From: UBA7332 sp051652645
GTDB taxonomy: Bacteria; Bacteroidota; Bacteroidia; Bacteroidales; UBA7332
Direction of reading: 5' to 3'
Length of the DNA stretch: 64,000 nt
Assembly (NCBI GenBank): GCA_051652645.1
Contig: JBOFUP010000094.1
Location: 1-64,000 of the forward strand
Shown one piece after another: positions 44,424 through 54,700 of the stretch. How positions within the stretch are numbered: position 1 is the first letter of the stretch; each line of letters begins with the position of its first letter. Under the pieces are notes generated by a model that searched no databases, was not told the origin of the DNA, and saw only the letters and a program-made list of their open reading frames with translations. The position numbers were made by a program, and so were the translations under genes.

Positions 44424-45239
44424 ATGAGTAAAAGCTACAAAATAGTAGTTCTAGACCTTGATGGGACGCTAACTAACACCCAAAAGGAGCTTTCCGCTAG
44501 AAATAAAGAAGTTCTCATAGAGGCTCAGAAAAGAGGTACAAAGATTGTTCTCGCTTCTGGAAGACCAACTTATGGAATTGTTCCTCTAGCCAAAGAACTA
44601 GAACTTGACAAGTTCGGTGGATACATACTTGCATACAATGGAGGGTCTATTATTGACTGCTCCACCCAAGAGACAATATACAATAAGGTACTTCCTGACG
44701 AGTTACTCCCTAAGCTCTATCAGTATGCAAAAGAACATAACTTCGCAATACTATCATACGATAATGAGATTGTTGTTACAGAGCACCCAAACGATAAGTA
44801 TGTAGAGTACGAAGCATTCCTAACTAAGATGAAAGTTAAAGGAGTGGACAATTTCCTTGAGTCTATTGCTCGTCCAGTACCAAAGTGTCTTATAGTAGGT
44901 GACGCCGAACCGCTGGCTGAATTAGAAGCAAAGATGCAGGCCGAGATAGGAGAGTTAATGAACATCTACCGCTCTGAAGCATTTTTCTTAGAACTTGTTC
45001 CTCTAAATATAGACAAAGCAGAGTCTTTAGCTAGGCTCCTTAACCATATTGGAATGACAAAAGAGGAGATGATTGCTGTGGGTGATGGCTATAACGACTT
45101 ATCGATGATTAAATATGCTGGATTAGGTATTGCTATGCAAAATGCTAAACCTGAAGTTAAGCAAGCCGCTTGCTATATCACCTCATCTAATGATGAAGAT
45201 GGTGTTGCTGCTGCCATTGAAAAGTTCATATTTATTTAA
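44424..45239 (+). CDS. Cof-type HAD-IIB family hydrolase
   Basis: Cytosolic sugar- or nucleotide-phosphate phosphatase of 271 residues. HAD motifs: I, VVLDLDGTLTNT (nucleophile and acid/base aspartates near 11 and 13); II, ASGRPT; III and IV, K of LNIDKAES and VGDGYNDLSMIKYAGLGIAM. The type IIB cap lies between motifs II and III (about 85-195). Substrates in this family are broad and cannot be told from sequence. Confidence 0.93.
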   Translation: MSKSYKIVVLDLDGTLTNTQKELSARNKEVLIEAQKRGTKIVLASGRPTYGIVPLAKELELDKFGGYILAYNGGSIIDCSTQETIYNKVLPDELLPKLYQYAKEHNFAILSYDNEIVVTEHPNDKYVEYEAFLTKMKVKGVDNFLESIARPVPKCLIVGDAEPLAELEAKMQAEIGELMNIYRSEAFFLELVPLNIDKAESLARLLNHIGMTKEEMIAVGDGYNDLSMIKYAGLGIAMQNAKPEVKQAACYITSSNDEDGVAAAIEKFIFI

Positions 45240-45289
45240 TTATCATAGTAAGAGCACTTCCTTTATTTAAGTAAAAGTATGGTCTTTTA

Positions 45290-45320
45290 TTTGTTTTTTA
45301 ATATGCATATAGTATATTTG
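45290..45320 (+). promoter_or_regulatory. promoter of the HU-like gene
   Basis: TTTG (45290-45293), 19-bp spacer, TATATTTG (45313-45320): a full match to the Bacteroidales consensus. The leader would be about 40 nt. Confidence 0.75.
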
Positions 45321-45367
45321 CTGAGGTTTATTTACTATTTGCTAATTTCCACAAAACAAGGAAGATC

Positions 45368-45631
45368 ATGAATAAAAGAGATTTAATTAAGGCTGTTGCA
45401 GAAAAACTAGGTACTACTGCAGTAGATTCTGAAAAATCTGTCACAGCCGTTCTCGACTCAATGGTAGAATCACTCAAAGGTGGTAATAATATCACTATAT
45501 TTGGATTTGGTAGTTTCACTGTGAAGGAACGCAAAGAACGTAAGGGTATTAATCCTGTTAATAGAGCATCCATAACTATACCAAGTAAGAAAGTAATTAA
45601 ATTTAGATCAACTATTCTAGATGAGAAGTAA
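45368..45631 (+). CDS. HU family DNA-binding protein
   Basis: Nucleoid protein of 87 residues that bends DNA as a dimer. Helical N-half MNKRDLIKAVAEKLG...SVTAVLDSMVESLKGG, then ITIFGFGSFTVKERKERKGINPVNRASITIPSKKVIKF, in which the intercalating proline lies in the INPVNR arm tip. Standard HU length. Single gene with a full consensus promoter and a 28-bp hairpin. Confidence 0.95.
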   Translation: MNKRDLIKAVAEKLGTTAVDSEKSVTAVLDSMVESLKGGNNITIFGFGSFTVKERKERKGINPVNRASITIPSKKVIKFRSTILDEK

Positions 45632-45660
45632 CATTAAATTAACTATTACTTTTGTCGAAC

Positions 45661-45722
45661 AACTTAATAACAACAAAAAGGGTGTGTCTGAATTGACACA
45701 CCCTCTTTGTTGTTATTAAGTT
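45661..45722 (+). terminator. long hairpin after the HU gene
   Basis: 28-bp inverted repeat (45661-45688 with 45695-45722) with a single mismatch and a 6-nt loop. Confidence 0.85.
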
Positions 45723-45865
45723 CTGGTCTGTTGAGTCTCTCGTGTGCAATAAGACTGTTCTTTCACTCTAAACTCAAACCGACAGAGAACAATTAATAGG
45801 TAAAAAAAGTTATATCTCTATATTCATCAAACAAGCATAATTAGTTTTATTTGTGAAATAAGATG

Positions 45866-45873
45866 TATATTTG
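45866..45873 (+). promoter_or_regulatory. -7 box of the cyd operon
   Basis: TATATTTG, 23 bp before the DUF4492 gene. Confidence 0.55.
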
Positions 45874-45895
45874 AAGCAATTCTAAACAAAAAACT

Positions 45896-46126
45896 ATGCC
45901 AACAGAACAGAGAAATATATTCGTTAGGGTCTTCCGCTTCTATGTAGATGGATTCAAAAGTATGACTACTGGTAAAACGCTTTGGGCAATCATACTAATT
46001 AAACTCTTCATTATGTTCGCCATACTGAAGGTTTTCTTCTTCCCTAACTTTCTGAATTCAAATTTTGAGACCTCAAAAGAGAAGTCAGAGTATGTAGGTA
46101 AACAATTAACATCCCCTGTTGAATAG
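45896..46126 (+). CDS. DUF4492 small membrane protein of the cytochrome bd operon
   Basis: 76 residues: a basic, amphipathic head (NIFVRVFRFYVDGFKSMTTG), one membrane span (LWAIILIKLFIMFAILKVFFF) and a short polar tail. DUF4492 genes directly precede cydAB in Bacteroidota and some epsilon-proteobacteria. It is plausibly a small accessory subunit like CydX, though unrelated in sequence (inference). cydA begins 38 bp later. Confidence 0.88.
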   Translation: MPTEQRNIFVRVFRFYVDGFKSMTTGKTLWAIILIKLFIMFAILKVFFFPNFLNSNFETSKEKSEYVGKQLTSPVE

Positions 46127-46164
46127 ACTAAACACACAATAAGTAAACAAACAATTAATTAATT

Positions 46165-47694
46165 ATGGAAGATGTCGTTTTCTGGTCGCGAATGCAATTC
46201 GCACTAACTGCAATGTACCATTGGCTATTTGTACCATTAACCCTAGGCCTTGGAATAATTATATCTATAATGGAGACAATATATTACCGCACAGGCAAAG
46301 AGGAGTGGAAGGTAATAACAAAATTCTGGATGAAGCTTTTCGGTATAAACTTTGCTATTGGTGTAGCAACGGGTTTGATACTAGAGTTCCAATTCGGAAC
46401 TAACTGGTCTAATTACAGCTGGTTTGTTGGAGATATTTTTGGAGCTCCACTAGCCATAGAAGGGATGATGGCATTTTTCATGGAATCAACATTTATTGCA
46501 GTGATGTTCTTCGGATGGAACAAAGTCAGTAAAGGGTTTCACCTAGCATCAACATGGCTAACTGTCATAGGAGCTTCGCTCTCGGCCTTATGGATACTTG
46601 TAGCAAATGCATGGATGCAGTTTCCAGTAGGGATGAAGTTCAATCCAGATACAGTAAGGAATGAGATGGCTAGCTTCTTCGAGGTATTACTTTCTCCTGT
46701 TGCTATTAACAAATTCTTCCACACTATCCTTTCAGGTTGGGTTGTTGGTGCAGCTGTTGTAATCGGCATAAGTGCACTCTACATCCTAAAAGGCAGACAT
46801 ATCGATTTCTCACGCAAAAGTATTTCTATAGCAGCCCCATTTGGAGTACTTGCAATGATACTGATAATATGGACTGGTGATGGTTCTGCATACCAAGTAG
46901 CACAGCGTCAACCGATGAAGTTAGCAGCTATGGAGGGGCTATATGAAGGTCAGAATGCAGCTGGGTTGGTTGCATTCGGGGTTCTTAATCCTGATAAAAA
47001 AGAGGCTAATGACGGCAAGGAGAGCTTTTTAATGCGCATTGAAATCCCAAAAGTATTATCATTCCTCGCAAATAGATCAATAGATACATTTGTCCCTGGT
47101 ATAGAGGATATAATAAACGGTTACACCTCCACAGATGGAACTACACACCTCTCAGCAGAAGATAAAATTGTTAGAGGAAAGTTAGCTCTTGAGTCACTAA
47201 AGGAATACAAAGCAGCGAAAGCCTCTGGGGATATCGAGACTGCTCAAAGACATAGAGTTACCCTAGAGGAGAACTACGACTACTTCGGGTATGGATTCAT
47301 TCAAGATGTTAATCAACTAGTTCCTAATGTACCAATAGTATTCTATGCATTCAGATTCATGGTAATTCTAGGGTCTGCTCTACTTCTCCTATTCATACAC
47401 TATTGGTATAGAGAATATAGGAATAAATACAGTGGCCCCATCGTACGAATAGTACACTATCTTGCGGTTCTTGGCATACCTATTTCATACCTAGTGACTC
47501 AGGCTGGGTGGATTGTCGCAGAGGTTGGAAGACAACCATGGGTAATACAAGATATTATGCCAACATTCGCAGCTATATCAAAGATTGAGGCAAGTTCGGT
47601 GATAACCACATTCACTCTGTTCTGCATACTATTCACCACTATGCTAATTGCTGAACTTGGTATAATTTACAAACATATAAAGAAAGGATACTAA
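46165..47694 (+). CDS. cydA: cytochrome bd ubiquinol/menaquinol oxidase subunit I
   Basis: Quinol-oxidising, haem-bearing subunit of the high-affinity oxygen reductase of the inner membrane, 509 residues. N-terminal SRMQFALTAMYHWLFVPLTLGLG carries the haem histidine (H near 20), GLILEFQFGTNWSNYSWFVGDIFG follows, and EVGRQPWVIQDIMPT lies near residue 453. The Q-loop segment (about 250-380) is retained. In an otherwise anaerobic lifestyle it gives nanaerobic respiration and oxygen scavenging. Confidence 0.96.
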   Translation: MEDVVFWSRMQFALTAMYHWLFVPLTLGLGIIISIMETIYYRTGKEEWKVITKFWMKLFGINFAIGVATGLILEFQFGTNWSNYSWFVGDIFGAPLAIEGMMAFFMESTFIAVMFFGWNKVSKGFHLASTWLTVIGASLSALWILVANAWMQFPVGMKFNPDTVRNEMASFFEVLLSPVAINKFFHTILSGWVVGAAVVIGISALYILKGRHIDFSRKSISIAAPFGVLAMILIIWTGDGSAYQVAQRQPMKLAAMEGLYEGQNAAGLVAFGVLNPDKKEANDGKESFLMRIEIPKVLSFLANRSIDTFVPGIEDIINGYTSTDGTTHLSAEDKIVRGKLALESLKEYKAAKASGDIETAQRHRVTLEENYDYFGYGFIQDVNQLVPNVPIVFYAFRFMVILGSALLLLFIHYWYREYRNKYSGPIVRIVHYLAVLGIPISYLVTQAGWIVAEVGRQPWVIQDIMPTFAAISKIEASSVITTFTLFCILFTTMLIAELGIIYKHIKKGY

Positions 47695-47698
47695 GATT

Positions 47699-48844
47699 AT
47701 GGACTACACACTACTACAACACTATTGGTGGTTAATCATATCAGTATTAGGAGCACTTCTCGTATTCCTCCTATTTGTACAAGGAGGCCAAACGATGATA
47801 TACCAGATAGGCAAAACTGAGCTAGAAAAGACAATGCTTATAAACTCAATTGGTCGTAAATGGGAGTTTACATTCACCACCCTAGTGACCTTTGGTGGAG
47901 CATTCTTTGCCTCATTTCCACTATTCTACTCCACGAGCTTCGGTGGTGCATATTGGGTATGGATGGCAATACTTTTTTGCTTTATCATCCAAGCAGTATC
48001 CTTTGAATTCAGGACCAAAGCAGGTAACTTTCTTGGAGCAAAGACCTACGAAGTTTTCCTATTGATAAATGGTTTTGGTGGAGTTTTTCTTCTAGGATGT
48101 GCTGTTGGAACCTTTTTTACTGGCTCAGAATTCAGTGTGAATTTGAATAATATAACAGACATCTTTATGCCAATTATATCGACTTGGGACAATCCATTTC
48201 ATGGACTTGAAGCAGTACTAAACCCACGAAATCTTCTTCTGGGAGGAGCAGTTCTCTTTCTATCTAGAACCTTGGGTGCCCTCTATTTTATGAATAACAT
48301 AAAAGATGATACGATATTCACAAGATCAAAAAAACAAGTTATGATAAATGCATCTGTATTTCTTATACTATTTCTGCCATTCCTTGTTTGGACTCTTTTG
48401 TCAGATGGGTTTGCTGTAGATCCAAATAGTGGAGAGGTGTTTATGCAAGAGTACAAATATGCGATGAATCTTATAGAGATGCCATTGGTTGCCACTATAC
48501 TTATTCTTGGTGTGCTACTTGTCCTATTTGGTATTGCTAGAGCTATATTAACTGATTACTTCAACAAAGGAATTTGGTTCTCTGGCTTGGGGACATTCCT
48601 TACCGTTCTATCGCTTTTCCTTATTCTAGGATATAATAACACAGCGTACTATCCCTCAAGTTCAAACATTCAAAGCTCACTTACTATATTCAACAGCTCA
48701 TCTAGCGAATTCACTCTTACAGTTATGAGCTATGTATCAATCATGATACCATTTGTTCTAACTTACATCTTCTTTGCTTGGAGGGCACTCGACAGAAAAG
48801 CTATAGATAGAGAAGAGATGAGTGGGTCGGACCACAAATACTAA
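47699..48844 (+). CDS. cydB: cytochrome bd oxidase subunit II
   Basis: 381-residue multi-span partner of CydA, starting 4 bp after its stop. The N-terminal half shows a hydrophobic HYWWLIISVLGALLVFLLFVQGG, the IGRKWEFTFTTLVTFGGAFFASFPLFY segment typical of CydB, FRTKAG, and the final span YVSIMIPFVLTYIFFAWRAL. Completes DUF4492-cydA-cydB; no cydCD genes are in this window. Confidence 0.95.
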   Translation: MDYTLLQHYWWLIISVLGALLVFLLFVQGGQTMIYQIGKTELEKTMLINSIGRKWEFTFTTLVTFGGAFFASFPLFYSTSFGGAYWVWMAILFCFIIQAVSFEFRTKAGNFLGAKTYEVFLLINGFGGVFLLGCAVGTFFTGSEFSVNLNNITDIFMPIISTWDNPFHGLEAVLNPRNLLLGGAVLFLSRTLGALYFMNNIKDDTIFTRSKKQVMINASVFLILFLPFLVWTLLSDGFAVDPNSGEVFMQEYKYAMNLIEMPLVATILILGVLLVLFGIARAILTDYFNKGIWFSGLGTFLTVLSLFLILGYNNTAYYPSSSNIQSSLTIFNSSSSEFTLTVMSYVSIMIPFVLTYIFFAWRALDRKAIDREEMSGSDHKY

Positions 48845-49008
48845 AGCCAACAACTGTTAATACACAAGATACAGCAGAGCAATAAACAGCTTCTAAACAT
48901 CTATACAAATACAAAATCAAACAAACTCATTTATAGACAAATAGACAAACAACGCATCACCATCTAAAGCTATAAGGTTGTTATTTTTAACTTCATCTTA
49001 TTTAACAA

Positions 49009-49042
49009 ATAGAAATATGATAAAATAGTATCATATTTCTAT
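49009..49042 (+). terminator. hairpin after the cyd operon
   Basis: Perfect 14-bp A+T-rich inverted repeat (49009-49022 with 49029-49042), 165 bp past cydB. Confidence 0.6.
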
Positions 49043-49063
49043 GGTGTTTCAAGAAATTAATCA

Positions 49064-49071
49064 TAAGTTTG
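49064..49071 (+). promoter_or_regulatory. -7 box of the small HTH gene
   Basis: TAAGTTTG, 82 bp before the start codon. Confidence 0.5.
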
Positions 49072-49153
49072 GGGCAAACTCCTTTGTATTAAACCAATTG
49101 GAGTTCAATCTACATAACGAAAAGCCATCTTTTAACCTTTAATTTCGATCGAT

Positions 49154-49420
49154 ATGAGCAAAACTATTTCTTTAAGCGAGCTTCGTCAGATCAAACAGAG
49201 TCTACCAGAGGGAAGCACACGACGCATTGCTAGTGAACTTAACCTCTCTGTAGATACGGTACGTAACTATTTTGGTGCACACACCTACAAGTATGGCGAG
49301 GCTGCTGGATTTCACTATGAACCAGGAATGGAGAGTGGTATAGTTGTTCTTGATGACACAACTATTTTAGAAAGAGCACTTCAAATACTTGCTGAACACG
49401 CCCCAAAAAGTGTGGATTAA
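49154..49420 (+). CDS. small helix-turn-helix DNA-binding protein
   Basis: 88 residues. Residues about 20-40 (TRRIASELNLSVDTVRNYFG) read as a classical HTH in which the second helix recognises DNA; the tail is acidic (GIVVLDDTTILERALQILAEH). Proteins like this are conserved in Bacteroidota without assigned function. It has its own promoter box and terminator, so it is a single-gene unit, and the nearest downstream gene is a nucleotidyltransferase with a separate promoter. Confidence 0.8.
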   Translation: MSKTISLSELRQIKQSLPEGSTRRIASELNLSVDTVRNYFGAHTYKYGEAAGFHYEPGMESGIVVLDDTTILERALQILAEHAPKSVD

Positions 49421-49437
49421 GTTATTAGTAGAAACAT

Positions 49438-49485
49438 AGCTCCTCTTAGAGAACAACCAATGTGATCTAAGAGGAGCTTTTTTTT
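49438..49485 (+). terminator. intrinsic terminator after the small HTH gene
   Basis: 13-bp inverted repeat (49438-49450 with 49466-49478) followed by eight T. Confidence 0.93.
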
Positions 49486-49519
49486 GTACAAAAATGCACC
49501 CTCTTTCAAATATTAAAAC

Positions 49520-49527
49520 TACTTTTG
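49520..49527 (+). promoter_or_regulatory. -7 box of the nucleotidyltransferase gene
   Basis: TACTTTTG, 51 bp before the start codon. Confidence 0.45.
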
Positions 49528-49577
49528 ACAATATATTCACTAACTAATCATTTAATCTAACTTAACTAACACTACAG

Positions 49578-50480
49578 ATGAAACCTACATTATTTGTACT
49601 TGCAGCTGGAATGGGAAGCCGCTACGGTGGTTTGAAACAACTTGACGGATTAGGTCCTAATGGAGAAACTATCATGGACTACTCTATCTATGATGCTGTG
49701 AGAGCTGGATTTGGAAAAGTCGTTTTTGTTATCAGACACACTTTCGAACAAGAGTTTCGTGAGAAGATCATCGCAAAATACCAGTCTTTAATACCTGTTG
49801 AGCTAGTTTTCCAAGAGCTAGACAACCTTCCTGCTGGTTTTGAATTAAACCCAGAGAGAGTAAAACCATGGGGTACAAACCACGCTGTACTTATGGGTAA
49901 AGATGTGATCAAAGAGCCTTTTGCTGTAATTAATGCAGACGACTTTTACGGACGTGAAAGCTTCCAAATACTAGCTGATTGCCTTAAAAATCTAGTTGGC
50001 AAAGAGAACGAATACTGTATGATTGGCTACCGTGTTGGTAACACTCTTTCAGAGAGTGGATCTGTAGCTCGTGGCGTTTGTGCTGTAAACGAAGAAGGAC
50101 TTCTGACTACAGTTGTTGAGCGCACTCACATCGAGCGTCTTGATGGCAAAGTTCAATATAAAGAAGATAACGGAGAGTTTGTTGCTATATCTGACAACAC
50201 ACCTGTTTCTATGAATATGTGGGGATTCACTCCAGACTATTTCCGCTACTCTGAAGAGTTTTTCGTAAACTTCCTTCGTGAGAATGCTGACAACCTAAAG
50301 GCTGAATATTTCATTCCTTTGGCTGTGAATAGACTTATCAACGAGAACACTGTCAAACTACATGTTCTTGACACACCTTCTATCTGGTTTGGTGTTACAT
50401 ATGCAGCAGACCGTGAAATGGTTGTTAACAAACTTAACAATCTTATCGAAGCTGGAGAGTATCCTGCTAAACTTTGGTAA
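49578..50480 (+). CDS. sugar-phosphate nucleotidyltransferase family protein
   Basis: Cytosolic enzyme of 300 residues with the NTP-transferase fold: FVLAAGMGSRYGGLKQLDGLGPNGETIMDYSIYDA (nucleotide-binding loop, with KQ where many members have PK), VINADDFYGRESFQ (metal-binding DD) and the C-terminal FIPLAVNRLI plus TPSIWFGVTYAADR. It likely forms an NDP-sugar from a sugar 1-phosphate; the exact sugar cannot be read from sequence. Single gene flanked by terminators. Confidence 0.85.
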   Translation: MKPTLFVLAAGMGSRYGGLKQLDGLGPNGETIMDYSIYDAVRAGFGKVVFVIRHTFEQEFREKIIAKYQSLIPVELVFQELDNLPAGFELNPERVKPWGTNHAVLMGKDVIKEPFAVINADDFYGRESFQILADCLKNLVGKENEYCMIGYRVGNTLSESGSVARGVCAVNEEGLLTTVVERTHIERLDGKVQYKEDNGEFVAISDNTPVSMNMWGFTPDYFRYSEEFFVNFLRENADNLKAEYFIPLAVNRLINENTVKLHVLDTPSIWFGVTYAADREMVVNKLNNLIEAGEYPAKLW

Positions 50481-50511
50481 CTAAAAGTATACCATATTAA
50501 ATATATAAATA

Positions 50512-50552
50512 ATAAAAGGCCATTGATGCGAAAAGTGTCAATGGCCTTTTAT
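50512..50552 (+). terminator. terminator after the nucleotidyltransferase
   Basis: Perfect 15-bp inverted repeat (50512-50526 with 50538-50552) whose right arm includes TTTT. Confidence 0.85.
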
Positions 50553-50564
50553 ATGAAAATATGC

Positions 50565-50572
50565 TACCTTTG
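50565..50572 (+). promoter_or_regulatory. -7 box of the second RND operon
   Basis: TACCTTTG, 51 bp before the adaptor gene; just after the preceding terminator. Confidence 0.6.
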
Positions 50573-50622
50573 TTCCTAAATAGAGCATCATTAATACCTA
50601 ACCCTTATAAAATGAATAAAAT

Positions 50623-51777
50623 ATGAGAAACCAGTTTATTGTACTTACTTTTGTCATATCATGTAACTACTTCATGAGTAGCTGTAAAGAAAAATCAGAA
50701 CCCGAAAGGCCTGTTGTCGCTTGTGATAAAAGTTCTATTAGAGATGTAGAAGTCGAAGGAGAATACGTGGGCCGAATAAGAGCAAACAAGCATGTAGAGG
50801 TTAGAGCACGTGTTGAAGGCTACCTTGAAAATATGCTATTTGAAGAAGGTAAGAAGGTATCTCAGAATGCACCGCTTTTCATAATCAGTCAAGCTCAATA
50901 CAAAGCACGATTAGATAAAGCTAAAGCACAATTAAAAAAAGACATAGCAGCCTCTGCTAAAGCTACAAGAGATGTTGAAAGACTACGCCCTCTCTATGAG
51001 CAGAATGCAGCTAGTCAATTGGATCTTGACAACGCTATAGCAGCAAAAGAGAATGCTGAAGCAAACGCCGCTATGAGTCAGGCTGACCTAGAGCAAGCTG
51101 AGCTAGAGCTTGGATACACAGTTGTAAAGTCTCCTATTAGTGGATATATGAGCGAACGACACGTTGATATAGGTACTCTCGTTGGGCCTGGAAGCAAATC
51201 TCTTCTAGCAACTGTTGTACAAAGTGATACCGTGCTAGTTGATTTCCGCATGACAGCACTTGAATATCAGAAAAGTATGGAGAGAAATGTTAAGCTTGGA
51301 CATCTAGACTCTACACGTTCGTGGCAGAATACTGTTGAGGTAACTCTAGCAGACAACTCTGTATACCCACTTAGAGGACTAGTAGACTTTGCTGACCCAA
51401 AGGTTGATCCTCAAACAGGAACATTTACAGTCAGAGCAATTCTTGCTAATCCTCAACAAAAACTCCTTCCTGGGCAGTTTACAAAAGTAAAACTCCTACA
51501 AGAGGTGATGGAGAACGTTGTTGTAATCCCACGAAAAGCCCTATCCATAGAAACGGGTGGAGCCTTTGTATATGTTATTCGTAAAGATAGTACCATAGAA
51601 AAGCGATTTGTTCAATCAGGCTATGAGATGCAAAATAGTATCGTCATTGATCGTGGACTAGCAGCAGATGAGACTATAGTAACCGAGGGATACCACAAAC
51701 TTAGTTCTGGAATCAAAGTACGTCCTATAAGATCTTACGAAGAGAGTAAAAACATAAATATAGATCAACAACCATGA
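50623..51777 (+). CDS. RND efflux periplasmic adaptor (lipoprotein, AcrA/MexA type)
   Basis: 384 residues with a lipoprotein signal (CNYFMSSC, cysteine near residue 21). Lipoyl-like domain VEVRARVEGYLENMLFEEGKKVSQNAPLF, long alpha-helical hairpin (about 90-150), second lipoyl half LGYTVVKSPISGYMSERHVDIGTLVG, and the beta-barrel with LLPGQFTKVKL. The hairpin is longer than in the first system's adaptor, as in MexA. Its stop overlaps the pump start in an ATGA. Confidence 0.93.
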   Translation: MRNQFIVLTFVISCNYFMSSCKEKSEPERPVVACDKSSIRDVEVEGEYVGRIRANKHVEVRARVEGYLENMLFEEGKKVSQNAPLFIISQAQYKARLDKAKAQLKKDIAASAKATRDVERLRPLYEQNAASQLDLDNAIAAKENAEANAAMSQADLEQAELELGYTVVKSPISGYMSERHVDIGTLVGPGSKSLLATVVQSDTVLVDFRMTALEYQKSMERNVKLGHLDSTRSWQNTVEVTLADNSVYPLRGLVDFADPKVDPQTGTFTVRAILANPQQKLLPGQFTKVKLLQEVMENVVVIPRKALSIETGGAFVYVIRKDSTIEKRFVQSGYEMQNSIVIDRGLAADETIVTEGYHKLSSGIKVRPIRSYEESKNINIDQQP

Positions 51778-54700
51778 TTAAGCCAGGTTTCTTCATCGAG
51801 AGACCCATATTCTCATGGGTACTCTCTATCTTCATAGTAATTATTGGTATTATTGGTATGAAACTTCTACCAATCGATCAATACCCACAAATATCACCTC
51901 CAGTTGTAACAATCGGGACATCATACCCTGGAGCAAGCGCAGTAACCGTATCACAAGCAGTAGCTACTCCACTTGAGCAACAACTCAATGGTACACCTGG
52001 TATGATATATATGGAATCAAGTAGCTCCAACTCTGGATCTTTATCTATTAGAATAACATTTGATGTTGATGTTGATCCAGATCTTGCAGCGATTGAAGTT
52101 CAGAACAGAGTAAAACTAGCAGAATCTGGACTCCCATCTGAGGTAATACAAAATGGAATAAGCATAGAGAAACAAGCCTCAAGTAGCCTCATGACTCTAT
52201 GTCTAGTCTCTGACGACCCAAAGTTCGATGAGATTTACCTTAGTAACTTCGCCACTATTAATGTGATAGATGTTCTAAAAAGGATCCCAGGTGTGGGAAG
52301 AATATCCAATATTGGTAGTAGATACTATGGTATGCGAATCTGGGTTATGCCTGATAAGCTAGCTAGCTTCGGACTTACAGTTAAAGATCTCCAGGAGGCA
52401 CTTAAAGACCAGAACAGAGAGGCCGCAGCCGGTGAACTTGGAATGCAACCTATCTCTGATCTAGACATTACTATACCCATCAGTACTAAGGGACGCCTAA
52501 GCTCAGTTCAGGATTTTGAGTCAATAGTTGTTAGAGCCAACAACGACGGATCACTTATTCGAATAAAAGATGTAGCAAGAGTTTCACTTGAATCATCTTC
52601 ATACACCACTGAGAGCGGTCTAAACAACAAAAATGCAGCCGTACTCTCCATAAGCCTACTGCCTGGTGCCAATGCTATGGAAGTAGCTAAAGAGATACGC
52701 AAAAGCATAAAAGATATACACAAAGATTTCCCTGAAGGAGTTGATTACATCATTCCCTTTGATGTAACCTCATACATAGACCAATCAATTAATGAAGTAT
52801 ATATAACTCTTTTTGAAGCACTTTTCCTTGTGATCTTAGTTGTTTACCTCTCACTTCAGAATTGGAGGTCAACACTTATCCCAGTTATTGCAGTACCAAT
52901 CTCCTTAATAGGCACCTTTGGATTTATGCTTATTCTGGGATTCTCACTAAACCTACTAACCCTTCTCGGACTAGTTTTAGCCATTGGTATTGTAGTTGAT
53001 GATGCTATTGTGGTAGTCGAAAATGTAGAGAGGATAATGCAAGAAGAGGCAGTGACAGCTAAAGTTGCCACACACAAAGCTATGAATGAGCTTTCGGGTG
53101 CTATCATTGCAACCTCACTAGTTCTTGCAGCTGTATTTATACCTGTAAGCTTCCTTGATGGGATAACAGGTACTCTTTTCCGACAATTCTCAGTCACAAT
53201 AGTTGTATCTGTACTTATTTCTACACTCGTAGCACTAACACTAAGCCCTGCTATGTGTGCTATTATACTTAGACCATCAACAGGAGAAAAAAATAAACTA
53301 TTCACCTTGATTGACGAATGGTTAGAAAGCGGTAACCAATGGTATGTAAAGATACTCCAAAAGGTGATGACCATCCCAAAGAGAATGTTTACAATCTTTG
53401 CTATGGTCTTGATTGGTATATTCGTAATGAACAAGATAATTCCAACGGCATTCATTCCTGAGGAAGATCAAGGCTTCTTCTCCATTGAGTTTGAACTACC
53501 AGAAGGAGCAACACTTGAGAGGACAAGAATTGTTACCGAGAGAGCCATAAATCAACTACTTACACATCCCGCAGTAGCATATGTACAAAACGTCACGGGG
53601 TCAAGTCCAAGAGTTGGCACATCACAATCTAGATCCAATCTAATGGTTATACTAAAAGAGTGGGAAGAAAGATCATCCGATGGGATGGATATTAACAGTG
53701 TGATGAGAGATGCTAAGGCATGGTTCAAGGAGTACCCAGAAGCCAAAGCATTTCTGAGTAAACCGCCCGTAATACCTGGATTAGGAAGCTCTGGAGGTTT
53801 CGAAATGCAACTTCAAGCTCGTTCAGGAGCCACATGGGAAAACCTAGTTGAAGCAACTGAGATCTTAATACAAAAAGCCGAATCAGCCAAAGAGATTGGA
53901 TCCATATCCTCAGCTCTTCAATCCGAGATACCTCAGCTATACTTTGATGTAGATAGAGACAGAGCCAAGTTTCTGGGTATACCTATGTCAGATATATTCT
54001 CAACAATGAAAGCCTACCTTGGATCTGTATATGTGAATGACTTCAACCTATTCAATCGCATATACAAAGTATATATAGAGGCAGATGCAGAGTATAGAAC
54101 AAAACAACAAAGCCTAGGTATGTTCTTCGTCAAAACTAAAGATGGACATATGATACCCCTTACGGCTGTGGGTACAACATCCTATACAACAGGGCCAGGA
54201 AATATTAAACGATTTAACATGTTCACCTCGGCTGTTATACGTGGTGTGCCTGCCAATGGTTATAGCTCTAGCCAAGCAATGAGCGTTATGGAGAATATCG
54301 TTAAAGAGGAATTGCCTGATAACATAGGAATAGAGTGGAGCGGCATGTCATACCAAGAGAAGAAAGCTCAAGGTCAGATGGGATTGATTATATCCATTGT
54401 ATTCCTCTTTGTGTTTCTTTTCCTTGCTGCTCAATATGAGAGTTGGCTCGTTCCAATATCCGTACTGCTTTCACTTCCAATAGCAGCATTTGGTGCATTC
54501 TTCAGCATATGGCTCTTTGGTCTTGATAATGATGTCTATTTTCAGATTGGACTAGTAACACTCATCGGACTTGCAGCTAAGAATGCTATTCTTATTGTTG
54601 AGTTTGCAAAGATACAAGTGGATCAAGGTGTGGATGTAATAAAAGCAGCCGTGGAGGCTGCATCTCTTCGTTTCAGACCTATCGTGATGACATCACTTGC

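Larger units (their letters stand above)
48845..49153 (+). other. non-coding region between cydB and the small HTH gene
   Basis: No gene. It contains a hairpin (49009-49042), a TAAGTTTG box at 49064-49071 and a short leader hairpin (AACTCC/GGAGTT near 49078-49114) before the HTH gene. Confidence 0.6.

Noticed and set aside
52856..53455. 199-codon minus-strand frame inside the second RND pump gene
   Set aside because: Antisense shadow of the AcrB-type gene with a low-complexity Thr/Ile/Ser composition.
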